Assembly: GCA_964434165.1 (NCBI GenBank)
Contig: CAYSUS010000018.1
Span: 1-64,000, forward strand
Source: CAYSUS01 sp964434165
GTDB taxonomy: Bacteria; Planctomycetota; Planctomycetia; Pirellulales; Thermoguttaceae
DNA: 64,000 nucleotides
Direction: 5' to 3'
Made by a program: the position numbers and the translations under genes. Positions 33,617-43,300 of the stretch are shown here, piece after piece; the first letter of the stretch is position 1; each line of letters begins with the position of its first letter. The notes beneath the pieces are model-generated. The model searched no databases and had not been told where the DNA came from. It was given only the letters and a program-made list of their open reading frames with translations.

Positions 33617-34990
33617 TCAGAGCATCCACTTCTTCCGGTATTCGGTGCGGATGAACCGGCCGGCCTCCGGGGCGTTGGTGGCCAGCATCTTCTCGCCGTC
33701 CCAGTCGAGGCTCTCGCCGGCGCGGACGCCGACGACGCCCGCCAAGCCGATCTCCGTGAGCTTGCCGCCGATGTCGAAATCGGAGAACGTCTTGCCCTCG
33801 CCGCGGCAGGCGTCGAGCCATTCCCGGCCGTGGTTGCCGGTCCGCGGCAGGGTTCTGGGGATGTCCCTGGTCGCCTCGTGCTGGCTCACGCCCGTGGGGC
33901 GGGGCTCTCCGCGGAGGCGGATCACGCCATTGGTGTTCCAGTGGCTGGTAAAGATGCACCCCTTCTCGCCGACGATCAACAGGCCCGACGGCGTCTTGTC
34001 CTTGTAGATCGGGGCCAGCGGCTCGAGGACCTCGGCCGGCGGCTTGCCCCCGCCCTGCCAGTACAGCTTGACCGGCACGAGGTCCCCGCGCGCGGCGAAA
34101 TGGAACTCCACGGCCGGCTTGTCCGGGAGCTGCCTGCCGTCCTTCATGTTGATGACGATCTTCTCGGGATAGCCGAGGTCGAGGGCCCGCAGCGGCAGGT
34201 TGATCACGTGGCAGCAGAAGTCGGCCAGGCCGCCGTTGCCGAAGTCGAACCAGCCGCGCCACCGGAACGGATGATAGACGTCCTTCTTGAACGGCCGCAT
34301 GGCCGACGGCCCCACCCACAGGTCCCAGTTGAAGCAGGATGGGATCGGGTCCTCCCCCTCGGCGCTGCCCTCGTTGGCAGTCACGCCAATACCCCAGTGG
34401 TACATCTCGCGGACTTGCCCCAGCGCGCCGGCCTTGATGATCTCAACGCAGCGGCGGAGCGATTCGCTGGCGCTGCCCTGGTTGCCCATCTGCGTGACGA
34501 CCTTGGAAGCGCGGGACAGCTCGCGGAGCTCCCGGGCCTCGGACACGCTGTGCGTCAGCGGCTTCTCGCAATAGACGTGCTTGCCGGCCTTCATGAACGC
34601 CCTGCACAGAGGAGCGTGCCAGTGATCGGGGGTGCCGACGAGCACGCCGTCGAAGCTCGATGCGTGATCGAGCAGCTTGCGGTAGTCCTCATACGCTTTG
34701 GCGTCCTTGGCCGCCTCGCCGCCCGACTTGAGGGCGTCGGCCCGGGCCCTCTCGACCATCCCCCGGTCCGGATCGCAGAGGGCCACCAGGTTCGCCCCGT
34801 TGGAGAGAAGGCCCCGCATCACGCCGCGCCCCTGCCCCCCGCAGCCAACCACGGCCAGGCTCAGCTTGCTGTTGGCGGCCGTGGAGCCGGGCTCGGCGCC
34901 GGTGAGGATCAGCGGCCGGGCCAGCCCCGCCGCGCCTAGAGTGGCCGTCGACACTTTGAGGAAGCTGCGTCGCGAGGAATGGGAGCTCAT
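33617..34990 (-). CDS. Tat-exported Gfo/Idh/MocA family oxidoreductase
   Basis: This gene encodes 457 residues from the ATG at 34990. The N-terminus has a twin-arginine signal (RRSFLK at residues 7-12). The Rossmann fold follows with LAVVGCGGQGRG (about 45-56), GTPDHWHAPLCRAFMKAGKH and the conserved lysine of CEKPLTHS. The C-terminal beta-sheet domain includes WDLWVGPSAMRPF and FDFGNGGLADFCCH, usual for the large planctomycete group of exported dehydrogenases. They act on carbohydrates with a tightly bound NAD(P), which explains export in folded form. Substrate unknown. A strong predicted promoter lies at 35066-35094. Confidence 0.88.
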   Translation of the reverse strand: MSSHSSRRSFLKVSTATLGAAGLARPLILTGAEPGSTAANSKLSLAVVGCGGQGRGVMRGLLSNGANLVALCDPDRGMVERARADALKSGGEAAKDAKAYEDYRKLLDHASSFDGVLVGTPDHWHAPLCRAFMKAGKHVYCEKPLTHSVSEARELRELSRASKVVTQMGNQGSASESLRRCVEIIKAGALGQVREMYHWGIGVTANEGSAEGEDPIPSCFNWDLWVGPSAMRPFKKDVYHPFRWRGWFDFGNGGLADFCCHVINLPLRALDLGYPEKIVINMKDGRQLPDKPAVEFHFAARGDLVPVKLYWQGGGKPPAEVLEPLAPIYKDKTPSGLLIVGEKGCIFTSHWNTNGVIRLRGEPRPTGVSQHEATRDIPRTLPRTGNHGREWLDACRGEGKTFSDFDIGGKLTEIGLAGVVGVRAGESLDWDGEKMLATNAPEAGRFIRTEYRKKWML

Positions 34991-35065
34991 GGACACACCT
35001 TGGGGAATTGGAGAATCACACCGACCGGGTACGGTCCCGCCCCACGGAAAAGGCGCCGGTCCGTC

Positions 35066-35094
35066 ACGATAGTCAAGCGACTCGCAGGTGTCAA
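35066..35094 (-). promoter_or_regulatory. Predicted promoter of the Gfo/Idh/MocA gene
   Basis: On the minus strand TTGACA (35089-35094), the exact sigma-70 consensus, and TATCGT (35066-35071) are spaced by 17 bp. The start codon at 34990 lies about 69 nt after the expected transcription start. Confidence 0.6.
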
Positions 35095-35243
35095 TCAACG
35101 CCGGGGAGCCCGGAGCGACCGGCTTCGTCGGCGCCGCGCGTGGACTCGTTGTCGAAGGCGAGGCTCCGGGCATGTCGCAAACGGTCTGGGCAGCCTGTGC
35201 GCCGCGGTCGCGCGCGGTGCTGCGAGGCGCCGAGCGCGCAGCA

Positions 35244-36059
35244 TCATCCCTTGTTGACCAGCACTTCCCCTCGGCCGAGGGCGACGAGGTCGCCGTGGAA
35301 AAGGGCGAGCTCGGCCGTGGCCAGGCCTTCCGGAACGGGATAGCCGGAGGAGGCAAGGTGCGAGAGCACGATCGGCATCCACGGCGGCCTCAAGCGGCAG
35401 GCGCGGCGGAAGGTGGGAAGGAGACGCGGCGACTCGGGGCCGAACAGACCGATCGTACCGCGGCGCATGTTCGCCCCGGGCCGAATCCCGCATGGGCCGA
35501 ACACGAGGATGCTCCCGGCGATCAGGTTCACGCCCGCCGCGTCCCCGGCCCCGCCCACGGCGATCAGCCCCCGGCGCATGCTGTGGCCGATCTCGTTGCC
35601 GGCCGGTCCGTAAATGAGGATCTCTCCGCCGGTCATGCCCCGAGGGCTGCCGCGGTAGGCGGCGCCCGCCAGGTGCCTCGCCCGGCCGCGGACCTCGATC
35701 CGACCGCCGCGCATCTCCCCGCCGACCCAGTCGCCCGCGTCCCCCTCGACCGTGACATTGCCGACCGTCATCTGGCTGCCCACGTGCCGTCCCGCGCTGC
35801 CCTCCACGCGGACCTCGCCGCCGTCGAGGTGCGCGGCGATCCAATGGACGCCGGCCAGATCGCCCTGCCATACCATGCGTCCGTCGTCCGCATCGCCTGA
35901 GAGGCGAAACATCTCGGCCAGCGCCACCTTGTGCTTGCCGTGGAAGACGGGCGCACGCTCGATCTCGGCGAGCGACCTGCCGGCCACGGCCGATGGAATG
36001 AGGCCCTCGACCTCGATGGGGACGCTGGTTTCGGCCGTGAGCGACAGCGTGAGTGCCAT
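35244..36059 (-). CDS. fhcC: Formylmethanofuran dehydrogenase/formyltransferase-hydrolase subunit C
   Basis: This gene encodes 271 residues. The central part is a beta-helix built of G-rich repeats (GGEVRVEGSAGRHVGSQMTVGNVTVEGDAGDWVG; GGEILIYGPAGNEIGHSMRRG; GSILVFGPCGI), exactly the layout of FmdC/FhcC. In bacteria the Fhc complex releases formate from formyl-methanofuran as the last step of tetrahydromethanopterin-linked formaldehyde oxidation; subunit C holds the complex together and shares its fold with glutamate synthase. Planctomycetota are known to carry this pathway. The A, B and D subunits are not in this window, so the gene stands apart from the usual fhcABDC cluster or the cluster is split. 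It is divergent from mobA. Confidence 0.85.
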   Translation of the reverse strand: MALTLSLTAETSVPIEVEGLIPSAVAGRSLAEIERAPVFHGKHKVALAEMFRLSGDADDGRMVWQGDLAGVHWIAAHLDGGEVRVEGSAGRHVGSQMTVGNVTVEGDAGDWVGGEMRGGRIEVRGRARHLAGAAYRGSPRGMTGGEILIYGPAGNEIGHSMRRGLIAVGGAGDAAGVNLIAGSILVFGPCGIRPGANMRRGTIGLFGPESPRLLPTFRRACRLRPPWMPIVLSHLASSGYPVPEGLATAELALFHGDLVALGRGEVLVNKG

Positions 36060-36118
36060 TGGCGCCCGGGTCGATCCTGTACCGATCAGAGAGTTGCCTG
36101 CGGGAAGAGATCCCGGTT

Positions 36119-36147
36119 AGTCTAACGGCTTGCGCCCGTCATGCCAA
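36119..36147 (-). promoter_or_regulatory. Predicted fhcC promoter
   Basis: On the minus strand TTGGCA (36142-36147) and TAGACT (36119-36124) have a 17-bp spacer, about 53 nt of leader before the ATG at 36059. It overlaps the region just upstream of mobA. Confidence 0.6.
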
Positions 36148-36163
36148 CGTGCTCGCCAACTCC

Positions 36164-36814
36164 ATGCAACCAGCGGACTCCCAACTCGTGGCGCTTGCCG
36201 GCGGCATCGTGCTGGCCGGCGGGCGCAGCCGGCGCATGGGACGGCCCAAGGCCATGCTGCCGTTCGGTCCCGAGATGCTCCTCCAGCGGATCGTGCGCCT
36301 GTTGGGCGAGGCGGTCGGCCCCATCGTGGTCGTGGCGGCCGAGGGGCAGGAGCTTCCGCCGCTGGCCGACGACGTGCGCATCGAGCGCGACCGCCGCCCG
36401 GACCGCGGACCGCTGGAGGGGATCGCTGTTGGTCTAAGGGCCCTGGAAGCGACGGTCGGGGCCGCCTTTGTCACGGCCTGCGACACGCCGCTCTTGCGCC
36501 CCGAGCTGGTGCGCCGCGTGATCGGGCTTCTCGCCGGGTTCGACGCCGCGGTCCCGTGGATCGACGGCCGCGCCGAGCCGCTGGCCGCGGCGTACCGCCC
36601 GAGCGTCGTGCCCCACGCGGAAGCCCTCTTGTCCGCAGACCGCCTCCGCCCGATCGGCCTCTTCGACCGCGTCCCCACCCGGCGGATCTCGCGCGAGGAT
36701 CTCGCTGACGTGGACCCGGAGCTCGAGAGCCTCGAAGGGATGAACACGTCCGCGCAGTACGGGGCGGCCCTGCATCAGGCAGGTTTTGACGTCTCGTGCA
36801 ACGGAGCGGACTGA
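36164..36814 (+). CDS. mobA: Molybdenum cofactor guanylyltransferase
   Basis: This gene encodes 216 residues from the ATG at 36164; the frame is open further upstream but only this start gives the family's normal N-terminus. The nucleotide-binding signature LAGGRSRRMGRPKAMLPFG occupies about residues 18-36. RGPLEGIAVGL and VTACDTPLLRPELV are the other hallmarks of MobA. The enzyme attaches GMP to molybdopterin to make the bis-MGD type cofactor. Formylmethanofuran dehydrogenase subunit B-type proteins use this cofactor family, so the divergent pairing with fhcC is suggestive, although bacterial Fhc may lack the metal centre. The stop is 18 bp from that of the convergent mannosidase gene. Confidence 0.88.
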   Translation: MQPADSQLVALAGGIVLAGGRSRRMGRPKAMLPFGPEMLLQRIVRLLGEAVGPIVVVAAEGQELPPLADDVRIERDRRPDRGPLEGIAVGLRALEATVGAAFVTACDTPLLRPELVRRVIGLLAGFDAAVPWIDGRAEPLAAAYRPSVVPHAEALLSADRLRPIGLFDRVPTRRISREDLADVDPELESLEGMNTSAQYGAALHQAGFDVSCNGAD

Positions 36815-36832
36815 ACCACGGGATCAACCCCG

Positions 36833-39800
36833 CTACGGCAGCTCCGCCCTCAAGGTCACGAGGCCGTAGCCCGGCACCTCGACAGGGCCGGCGATCTCCT
36901 TGCCGCAGGTCTCCGTGAAATCGCTCAGGCAGACCCTGGTCGGCTGGGGATCGGACCAGGCCAGGCTCACCTTGCGCGGCTCGCCCGAGGCCCCGTAGAG
37001 CCGTACGATCAGGGCTTTTCCGTGGCGGCTGGGCTTGAAGGCCGTCACCAGCACGTCGTCCCAGTCCAGACGAAGGCGCGAAGTGATCTCGTTCGGGGCG
37101 TCCTTGCCGGCGGGCACGGCCACCAACGGCTGGCTCCGCTCCACGCCGAACCGGGCCGCGTCCATGCCGTCGTACCCGCCGCGGTGCGGCCGGATCGCGT
37201 AGCGGAACGGCGTGGGCCCCTCCTGGTCGGCCTTGTAGTTGGTCTCCCAGTAGTTGTTCATGGCGTAGGAGTACAGGGTCTGCGAGGGCTCCAAGTGCTT
37301 GACCCAGCCGGCCAGCCCGAACGGGCCCGGCACGTCCATGCGGATCGCGCCGACCTCGATCAGCGGGGCGTCGAGCGTGGCCCAGGTCACGCCGTACTGC
37401 GCGTTGGAGACGTCCACGAACCGCGACACGGTCAAGTAGTTCTTGCACGCGCCGTCAAGCTGGTCCTCCTCGGGCCGGACCACGGCCAGGGGCGTTTCGA
37501 CGCGCATCACGCCGTCGGGCACGCCGAAGGCGAAGCCCAGGTGCACGGCCTCCTTGTCGCGGACCTTCTCCTTGTCGATCACGTTGAGCACCTCGACGTG
37601 GTCCTCGCGCGCGGTGACGCGGTACTCGCGCACCAGGCGGCGGCAGCCCGGGGCGGCCGACTCGACGATCAGCGAGGCGACCAGCGGCCCCGACTCCCCG
37701 ACGCGGATCGTCACCGGCCCGTTGGGCTGCGGGCTGTCCGGCGAGCGCCCGGCCACGTAGCGATAGGCGTTCAGCCCCAGGCCCGAGGAGGCATCGACCA
37801 GCTCGGCGTCCAGCCCCTTGGCCTTGAGGCTCCTGGCGGCGCCGGTCTGCTCGTCGATCGCCAGCTCGAGCAGCCCGTTGGAGAGCCGGTTGCCTTCGGC
37901 CTTGGCCACGATGTCCGCGGTCACATAGGCTGCGAAGGGCTTGGACTGCCGGGAGAAGAGGATCTTCTTCGCCCCCAGCGGCGGCACGTCTTCAACCAGA
38001 ACCGCGACCCGCCCGTCGGCCAGGCGCTGCCACGGCACGTGATTGCCCTTCGCATCGGTCACGGCGCCGTGCGCAAGGGTCCCCTTCGGCAGCACGACCA
38101 GATCGGTCCGCGGCCAGCTCGAGGCGTTGAAGACCAGGACGGCCTCGGTCCTTTCGCCGGCCTTGAGCTGCCTGGCGACGGGCTTCACCGCCTCGGCCAG
38201 GAGAGCCCGCGACCGCCTGTCGGCCTCCCGCGCAAAGGCCTGCTTGATGGCCCACTGGCCCTTGGCAAACTCGCTGTCCGGCTGGGAGATGCTGTTGTGG
38301 GCCCCCCAGGTGTGCTCGTCGTAGAGGATCGCCTCGCGCCAGGCCGCGTAGAAGGCGTCGGCCGGGTAGGCCTTGGGCCGGAGGATGGCGCATAGGGCCT
38401 CGGCCTGGGAGAGTCGCTCGGCCGCGGCGCGGTTGAGGCCCGTCTCCAGGGCGCTGGAGGCCGCCCCGTCCTCCCAGTACGGTGTGAAGTCGCCGCGCAC
38501 CTCGGGCAGCATCCGGCCGTAGTGCTTCTCGAAATCGCGCATCATCTCCGAGGTGGTGGAAATCACCAGCCTGGGATACGCGTACTTGGCGTTCCAATCC
38601 TTGACCAGGTCGCTCAGGCCGACGGCCGGGCCCGCGTTGTCGCCCATGCAGAAGCGGACCTGGAGCATCTCGTACGGATAGTCCTTCTGCTCCATGCGCT
38701 CGACGAGCTTGAGCACCTGCTCCTCGTTGGTGAACGCCCGGTAGTAGCCGGTCCGCGGGATCCACACCAGGACCCTGCTCCTGCCGTCCGGACCGACCCA
38801 CCAGAAGGGCTTGTCGCCCCAGGTCTCGTGCACGAGGCCGATGCGGTGGCCGCTGTTGGGCCCGATCGACCAGTACTTGACGCCCGCCTCGGCCAGCACC
38901 GTGACCATGCCCCAGGTGTAGCCCGGCACGTCGGTGATCATGGCCGAATCGATCGCCACGCCGCACCGCTGCGAGAGCTGCGCCGCATAGTCGACCAGGC
39001 GGACCATCTCCTCGGGCCGGCACAGCGCGGTCAGCTCGTTGCCGTACAGGGCGTCCAGCCCGATCCAGCCCTTCTGCACGGCCTCGATGAACTCCTTCTG
39101 CTTCTCGGGCGAGGCCTGCTTGAGGTAGCTGTCGGTCGCCCAGAGGACCTCGACGTTCCACTTGAACTGCGCGCCGGCCGGGTAGTCGGCCGTGCGGCGC
39201 GAGGCCTCGATCGCCTGCTCGTAGTAGTTCCAGTGGCTCCGCTCCACCTCGGTCTGCAGGTGCGTGTAGCCGATGTCCACGTGCGAGTGCGGCAGCACGT
39301 AGATCATCCACTTGCGCACCGGCGCGAGGGTCACCTCGCGCTCGGCGAGCGTCTTCTCGCCGACGCGCACGGCTACGTCGATCGCGGTCTCCTTGTCCAC
39401 GGCCGGGGCGGGTACCTCGATCGTGTTCGCCCCTTGCTTGAGCGGCACGCGCACGTCCGGCGCGGTGCCGAGGGACACCAAGGCCTCGACGGGTTCGCCG
39501 AAGTGGCGCACGGTCATGCGAACGGTCTGCATGAGCCGGCCATCCCTCTTCACCAACAGCGGCGCGCTGGAGATCGCATGGACGGCCGTAGCCGTAGGCG
39601 GAGCACCGAGCTGCGTGCCCGCCGGTGCCGCAAAGGTGATGCTGTCGAACAGGACCCAGCTCCCGCGAAGCGAACGGAGCGTGATCTCATGGGTCCCCCG
39701 GACGAGGCGCTCGGCCGGAATCTCGACCGTGAGCTTGTGCTCGATGCCCTTCGATGGATCGCCGAACACCGAGGCGTCGCCGCCCCCCTTGGGCATCTGC

Positions 39801-40204
39801 TTCTGGGCCAGCTCGTGCCCGTTGACGAGCACGGCCAGGCGCGGCGGGATGATGCCCTGGGTATCGACCAGGTCGATCGTCAGCTTGCACGCTGCCGCGG
39901 GCTTCTCCTTCAGGGCGAACAGGATCGCGAAGTCGTGCTGGCGCGAGCCGGCCCACGCGTCCGACGGCCCGGGCAGCACGTAGGGCCAGTCGCGCCGGGC
40001 CTCGGAGTGCCCGACCACGTACAAGGCGTCGGCCTCTAGCTGCTGGTAGCCCTTGGGCCCCAGGGCGAGATCGGCCGTGTCGTTGTCGGCCTTGCCGATC
40101 TGCCAGAGCGGCGCGGCCTCCGCGGCCGAGGCGAAGACGGGCGCCGAGAGGCATGGAAGCAACAGCAGCGTTACGATGCAACGGAGGAGCGATGGGCGTT
40201 TCAT
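36833..40204 (-). CDS. Exported GH38 alpha-mannosidase
   Basis: This gene encodes 1123 residues with a signal peptide (to about residue 26-28). Residues 30-210 form a jelly-roll resembling the third domain of polysaccharide lyase family 4 (LVRGTHEITLRSLRGSWVLFDSITF). The GH38 catalytic domain starts near 300. HSHVDIGYTH gives Zn2+ ligands His308 and Asp310, and GWIGLDALYGNE carries the probable nucleophile Asp. DVPGYTWGMVTVLAEAGVKYWSIGPN is another family block. The C-terminal beta-domains run to the end. It removes alpha-linked mannose from glycans in the periplasm or outside. The PL4-like N-terminal extension is unusual. It is the third gene behind a glycosyltransferase and a GH42-like gene, with its own promoter. 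Confidence 0.88.
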   Translation of the reverse strand: MKRPSLLRCIVTLLLLPCLSAPVFASAAEAAPLWQIGKADNDTADLALGPKGYQQLEADALYVVGHSEARRDWPYVLPGPSDAWAGSRQHDFAILFALKEKPAAACKLTIDLVDTQGIIPPRLAVLVNGHELAQKQMPKGGGDASVFGDPSKGIEHKLTVEIPAERLVRGTHEITLRSLRGSWVLFDSITFAAPAGTQLGAPPTATAVHAISSAPLLVKRDGRLMQTVRMTVRHFGEPVEALVSLGTAPDVRVPLKQGANTIEVPAPAVDKETAIDVAVRVGEKTLAEREVTLAPVRKWMIYVLPHSHVDIGYTHLQTEVERSHWNYYEQAIEASRRTADYPAGAQFKWNVEVLWATDSYLKQASPEKQKEFIEAVQKGWIGLDALYGNELTALCRPEEMVRLVDYAAQLSQRCGVAIDSAMITDVPGYTWGMVTVLAEAGVKYWSIGPNSGHRIGLVHETWGDKPFWWVGPDGRSRVLVWIPRTGYYRAFTNEEQVLKLVERMEQKDYPYEMLQVRFCMGDNAGPAVGLSDLVKDWNAKYAYPRLVISTTSEMMRDFEKHYGRMLPEVRGDFTPYWEDGAASSALETGLNRAAAERLSQAEALCAILRPKAYPADAFYAAWREAILYDEHTWGAHNSISQPDSEFAKGQWAIKQAFAREADRRSRALLAEAVKPVARQLKAGERTEAVLVFNASSWPRTDLVVLPKGTLAHGAVTDAKGNHVPWQRLADGRVAVLVEDVPPLGAKKILFSRQSKPFAAYVTADIVAKAEGNRLSNGLLELAIDEQTGAARSLKAKGLDAELVDASSGLGLNAYRYVAGRSPDSPQPNGPVTIRVGESGPLVASLIVESAAPGCRRLVREYRVTAREDHVEVLNVIDKEKVRDKEAVHLGFAFGVPDGVMRVETPLAVVRPEEDQLDGACKNYLTVSRFVDVSNAQYGVTWATLDAPLIEVGAIRMDVPGPFGLAGWVKHLEPSQTLYSYAMNNYWETNYKADQEGPTPFRYAIRPHRGGYDGMDAARFGVERSQPLVAVPAGKDAPNEITSRLRLDWDDVLVTAFKPSRHGKALIVRLYGASGEPRKVSLAWSDPQPTRVCLSDFTETCGKEIAGPVEVPGYGLVTLRAELP

Positions 40205-40264
40205 GGTCGCGACTCCCGACTCGGGTTCCTTCGGGCGGTGATGGCGGCAAGAGGGACAGCGCGG

Positions 40265-40293
40265 ATTCTAGCCCGGCACGCAGGACACCGCAA
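40265..40293 (-). promoter_or_regulatory. Predicted promoter of the GH38 gene
   Basis: On the minus strand TTGCGG (40288-40293) and TAGAAT (40265-40270) are spaced by 17 bp. The two hexamers are identical to those at 12772-12800. Confidence 0.6.
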
Positions 40294-40367
40294 CGAACGG
40301 TGCCTCGCCGCCGTCCGCAGGACGGACTGCCGATTGCGGGCGTTACGTCCTGCGGTCCTCCCTTGAA

Positions 40368-43300
40368 TCACGGCGCGAGCCGGATGATCGTCGCTTCGCC
40401 GGGGGCCAGGCGCAGGGGGAAGGTCGTGGCGCCGTCTTTCGTGGCGGCGGAAATCGGGAAGCCCCGCTCGTAGTCCAGGTCCACGACCGAGGCGTACGTG
40501 CCGCGCACGCGCACGGTGCCCTCGCCCGGCTCGTCCAGGTCGGGGTTGATCACGCAGAGATAGCGGACATCGCCCTCTTCGCGGAGGACCATTTCGAAAC
40601 GGTCGCCCTCGTCCGCCGCGGCCCGCGGGGCGCGGCGCTCGATCTGGGAGATCAGCTCCCGAAGCGTTTCGGGCTCGCGCTCCAGGGCCCCGAACGGCTG
40701 GCGCACGAGGGCCGCCCGCGACTCGCCGACCCGGCGCCAATCCACCAGCCCGGGCCGGGCCGGATCGACCGCCCACTGCTCCTGCTTGGGGCCGACGAGC
40801 TGGAGCTGCGGCGGCGGCTGGCCGAAGACGGCCTTCATCAGCCTGCCCGAGGGAAGGCCCAGCTCGTCGTACACGCCTGCCGGCCCGCACAGCACGAGCA
40901 GGCGCGGGCCGCCGCGGAGCCAAGCGAGGATGCGATCCTCAAGCGGCTCGGCGAGGTACACGGCGCAGGGCAGGATGAGCACGTCGAAGTCGTCGAGCTT
41001 CGTGCGCCCGTCGAGGAAATACTCCTCGGGCACGTGCTCGTAGAGCATGTTGCGGGGGAAGAGCTGCCGAAACAGCGACCGGGTCTCGCTCTGCGTGGCA
41101 TGGTAGGGGAAGTTGTTCCGCATCGCAGCCGACGGCGAGAGCACGCCGATCCGCGACGGCACGACCTGGCTCTCCAGAAGCGCCCGCTGGAGCCGCCGGA
41201 ACTTGTCGAAACAGACCGGCATGGCCCCGCAGCGGTAGCGGATCGTGGTCAGGGCGTAGGTCGGGTCGAAGTAGTTGCCGTCGTACTGGGTGAGATAGGT
41301 GCCCGTGGTGTAAGCGTACCACCAGACCTGGAGGAAGCGGTCCCACACGGTCAGCCGGAAGATGTACCGCTGCGTGCCGTGGCGGCGCGGCAGCTCCTCG
41401 CCCATGCGGTCGTAGTCCTCCTGGCATCCCCAGAAGTTCTCGTACTGCGTCAGCGGCTTGTGGCCGTTGTAGCGACTGATGCTGTGCAGGAGCATGGTGA
41501 CCGGCATGAACTCCGATCCGTGGTAGTGCCAGCCCAGCAAGTCGCAATTCCGGAACGGGTCCGAGTCGTTGAACTTGAGGTAGAGCTGGCTGTGGCTGGC
41601 CACGATCGGCTTGCTGGGATCGGCTTCCTTCCACGCCTCGTAGATCATGCGCCGCCAGTCGTGGTAGCTCTCCAGGCGCCAGGTCTCGAACTCGGCCGCC
41701 AGCGGCCCGGTGTGGCGCCGCTGCTCGACGAGCTTGTCCGGCGGCGGCGCGACGGCGTCGAACGACTCGTAGTCGGCGCGCCACCGGGCGTTGAGCCGGT
41801 CGATCGTTCCGTACTTCTCCTCGAGCCAGCGGCGAAAGTCCGCCACGGCGTAGCGCCCGTAGCCGGCCGAGCGGAGCCCGCCTGACTCCAGGGCCACGTA
41901 CGGCCCGTAGCACTCGGCCTGGAACACGTAGAACAGGAACTCGTCGCGGTCGCGGAACGTGCGCCCGAGGCTGCCGACCAGGTCCCTGGCGTACTGCCGC
42001 ACCTGGGGATGCCACCAGTTCAGGGGCCAGCGCCCGTTGCGCTGCCGGACCTGCGCCGGCGGGTTGGTGATGAGAAGGATCTCCGGATCGTCCTGGGCCA
42101 TGTCCAGAAGCCACCGCGTCGTGTAGCTGTTGTCGTGGACCACCATGCTCGTGGACAGGCAGCTCCGCCTGGCGATCCCCGGCTCGCGGACCTGCTCCCA
42201 TTGGGCATCCACGGCCGACCAGTCGAACTCGCCCGGCGCGGGGCTCTTCGGCGGAGAGACCGTGACGTTCTGCACGGGATCGAACCGGAGCGGCAGCTCC
42301 ATCTCCTGGAAATCGGAGAGGCTCCGCTTGGCGAAGATGAGCTGGTTGACGCGGCCGTCGGGCGAGATGTCAGGCAGCCCGGCCTCGAGCGGCGGCCGCG
42401 GGCCGGGCCACGAGCGCCCCGCGGCCAACTCATCCTGCGCGGCCGCGGCGAGGAAGTCGCGGGTCTCGACGCGAAGCGAGCGCAACTCGTTGTTCAGCCC
42501 CGCGACCTGCCGCTCGAACGCCGCTTCGAGCCGGCCGCGCTTCTCGGCATTCTCCCGATCGAGAAAGAGCTTGCCGTACGCGCGGTACGTCTCGGCCAGA
42601 TGCTGTTCGGCCCGGTCCATCTTCGCGGCGAGCGCTTCGGCCTCTTCGCGCCCCGAGCCGCCCCGGTAATGCACCAGACGCCTGGCCCGGCGCACGTCTT
42701 CTTTGACATCGGCGGAGAGGACCATCGCCCGATTGTAGCGGTCGGCCGCTTCGAGGATCGGTGCGTCGGTTCTCTTCAAGGCCTGGAACTGGCGCAGGGG
42801 CGCGCTCTCCAGCTCCACGCGGTAGGGGTCGTAGATCCACAGGTCGGCAATGCGGTTCTCCTCGGGCGGGATCTCGCGGATCTCCACGTCGTCGATCCAG
42901 ATCGAGCCCCGCGCGCCGCGGAGGTGCAGGCCGAGCTGCACGCTCGGGCGGATGTCCTCGGGCAGGCGGAACACCCCGCTTCGCTGGCGCCACTGGCCCT
43001 CTCTCTTGCGGGAAAGGATCAGGGGCGTGACGGCGACCATCCGCCCCACCTGCCCGGACTTGGTGGACCGGCAGTTGACCCGCACCTCGAAGCACGCGGG
43101 GTCGAGCCCTGGCCCGGGCCGCAGCCAGAGGGAGATCGCGTAGCGGGCGCCGGGCCTCATGGCCGTGGACGCGCGGTGGACGAACGCGCGGCCGTTTTCG
43201 TCCGCGGCGTCGATGCGGAGCGAGTGCTTGCCGGTTCGTGCGACCGCGTCGTCGGCGCAGTACGGGTAGCGGGTCATGGGCTCGCTGGGGTTGTCCGTGT

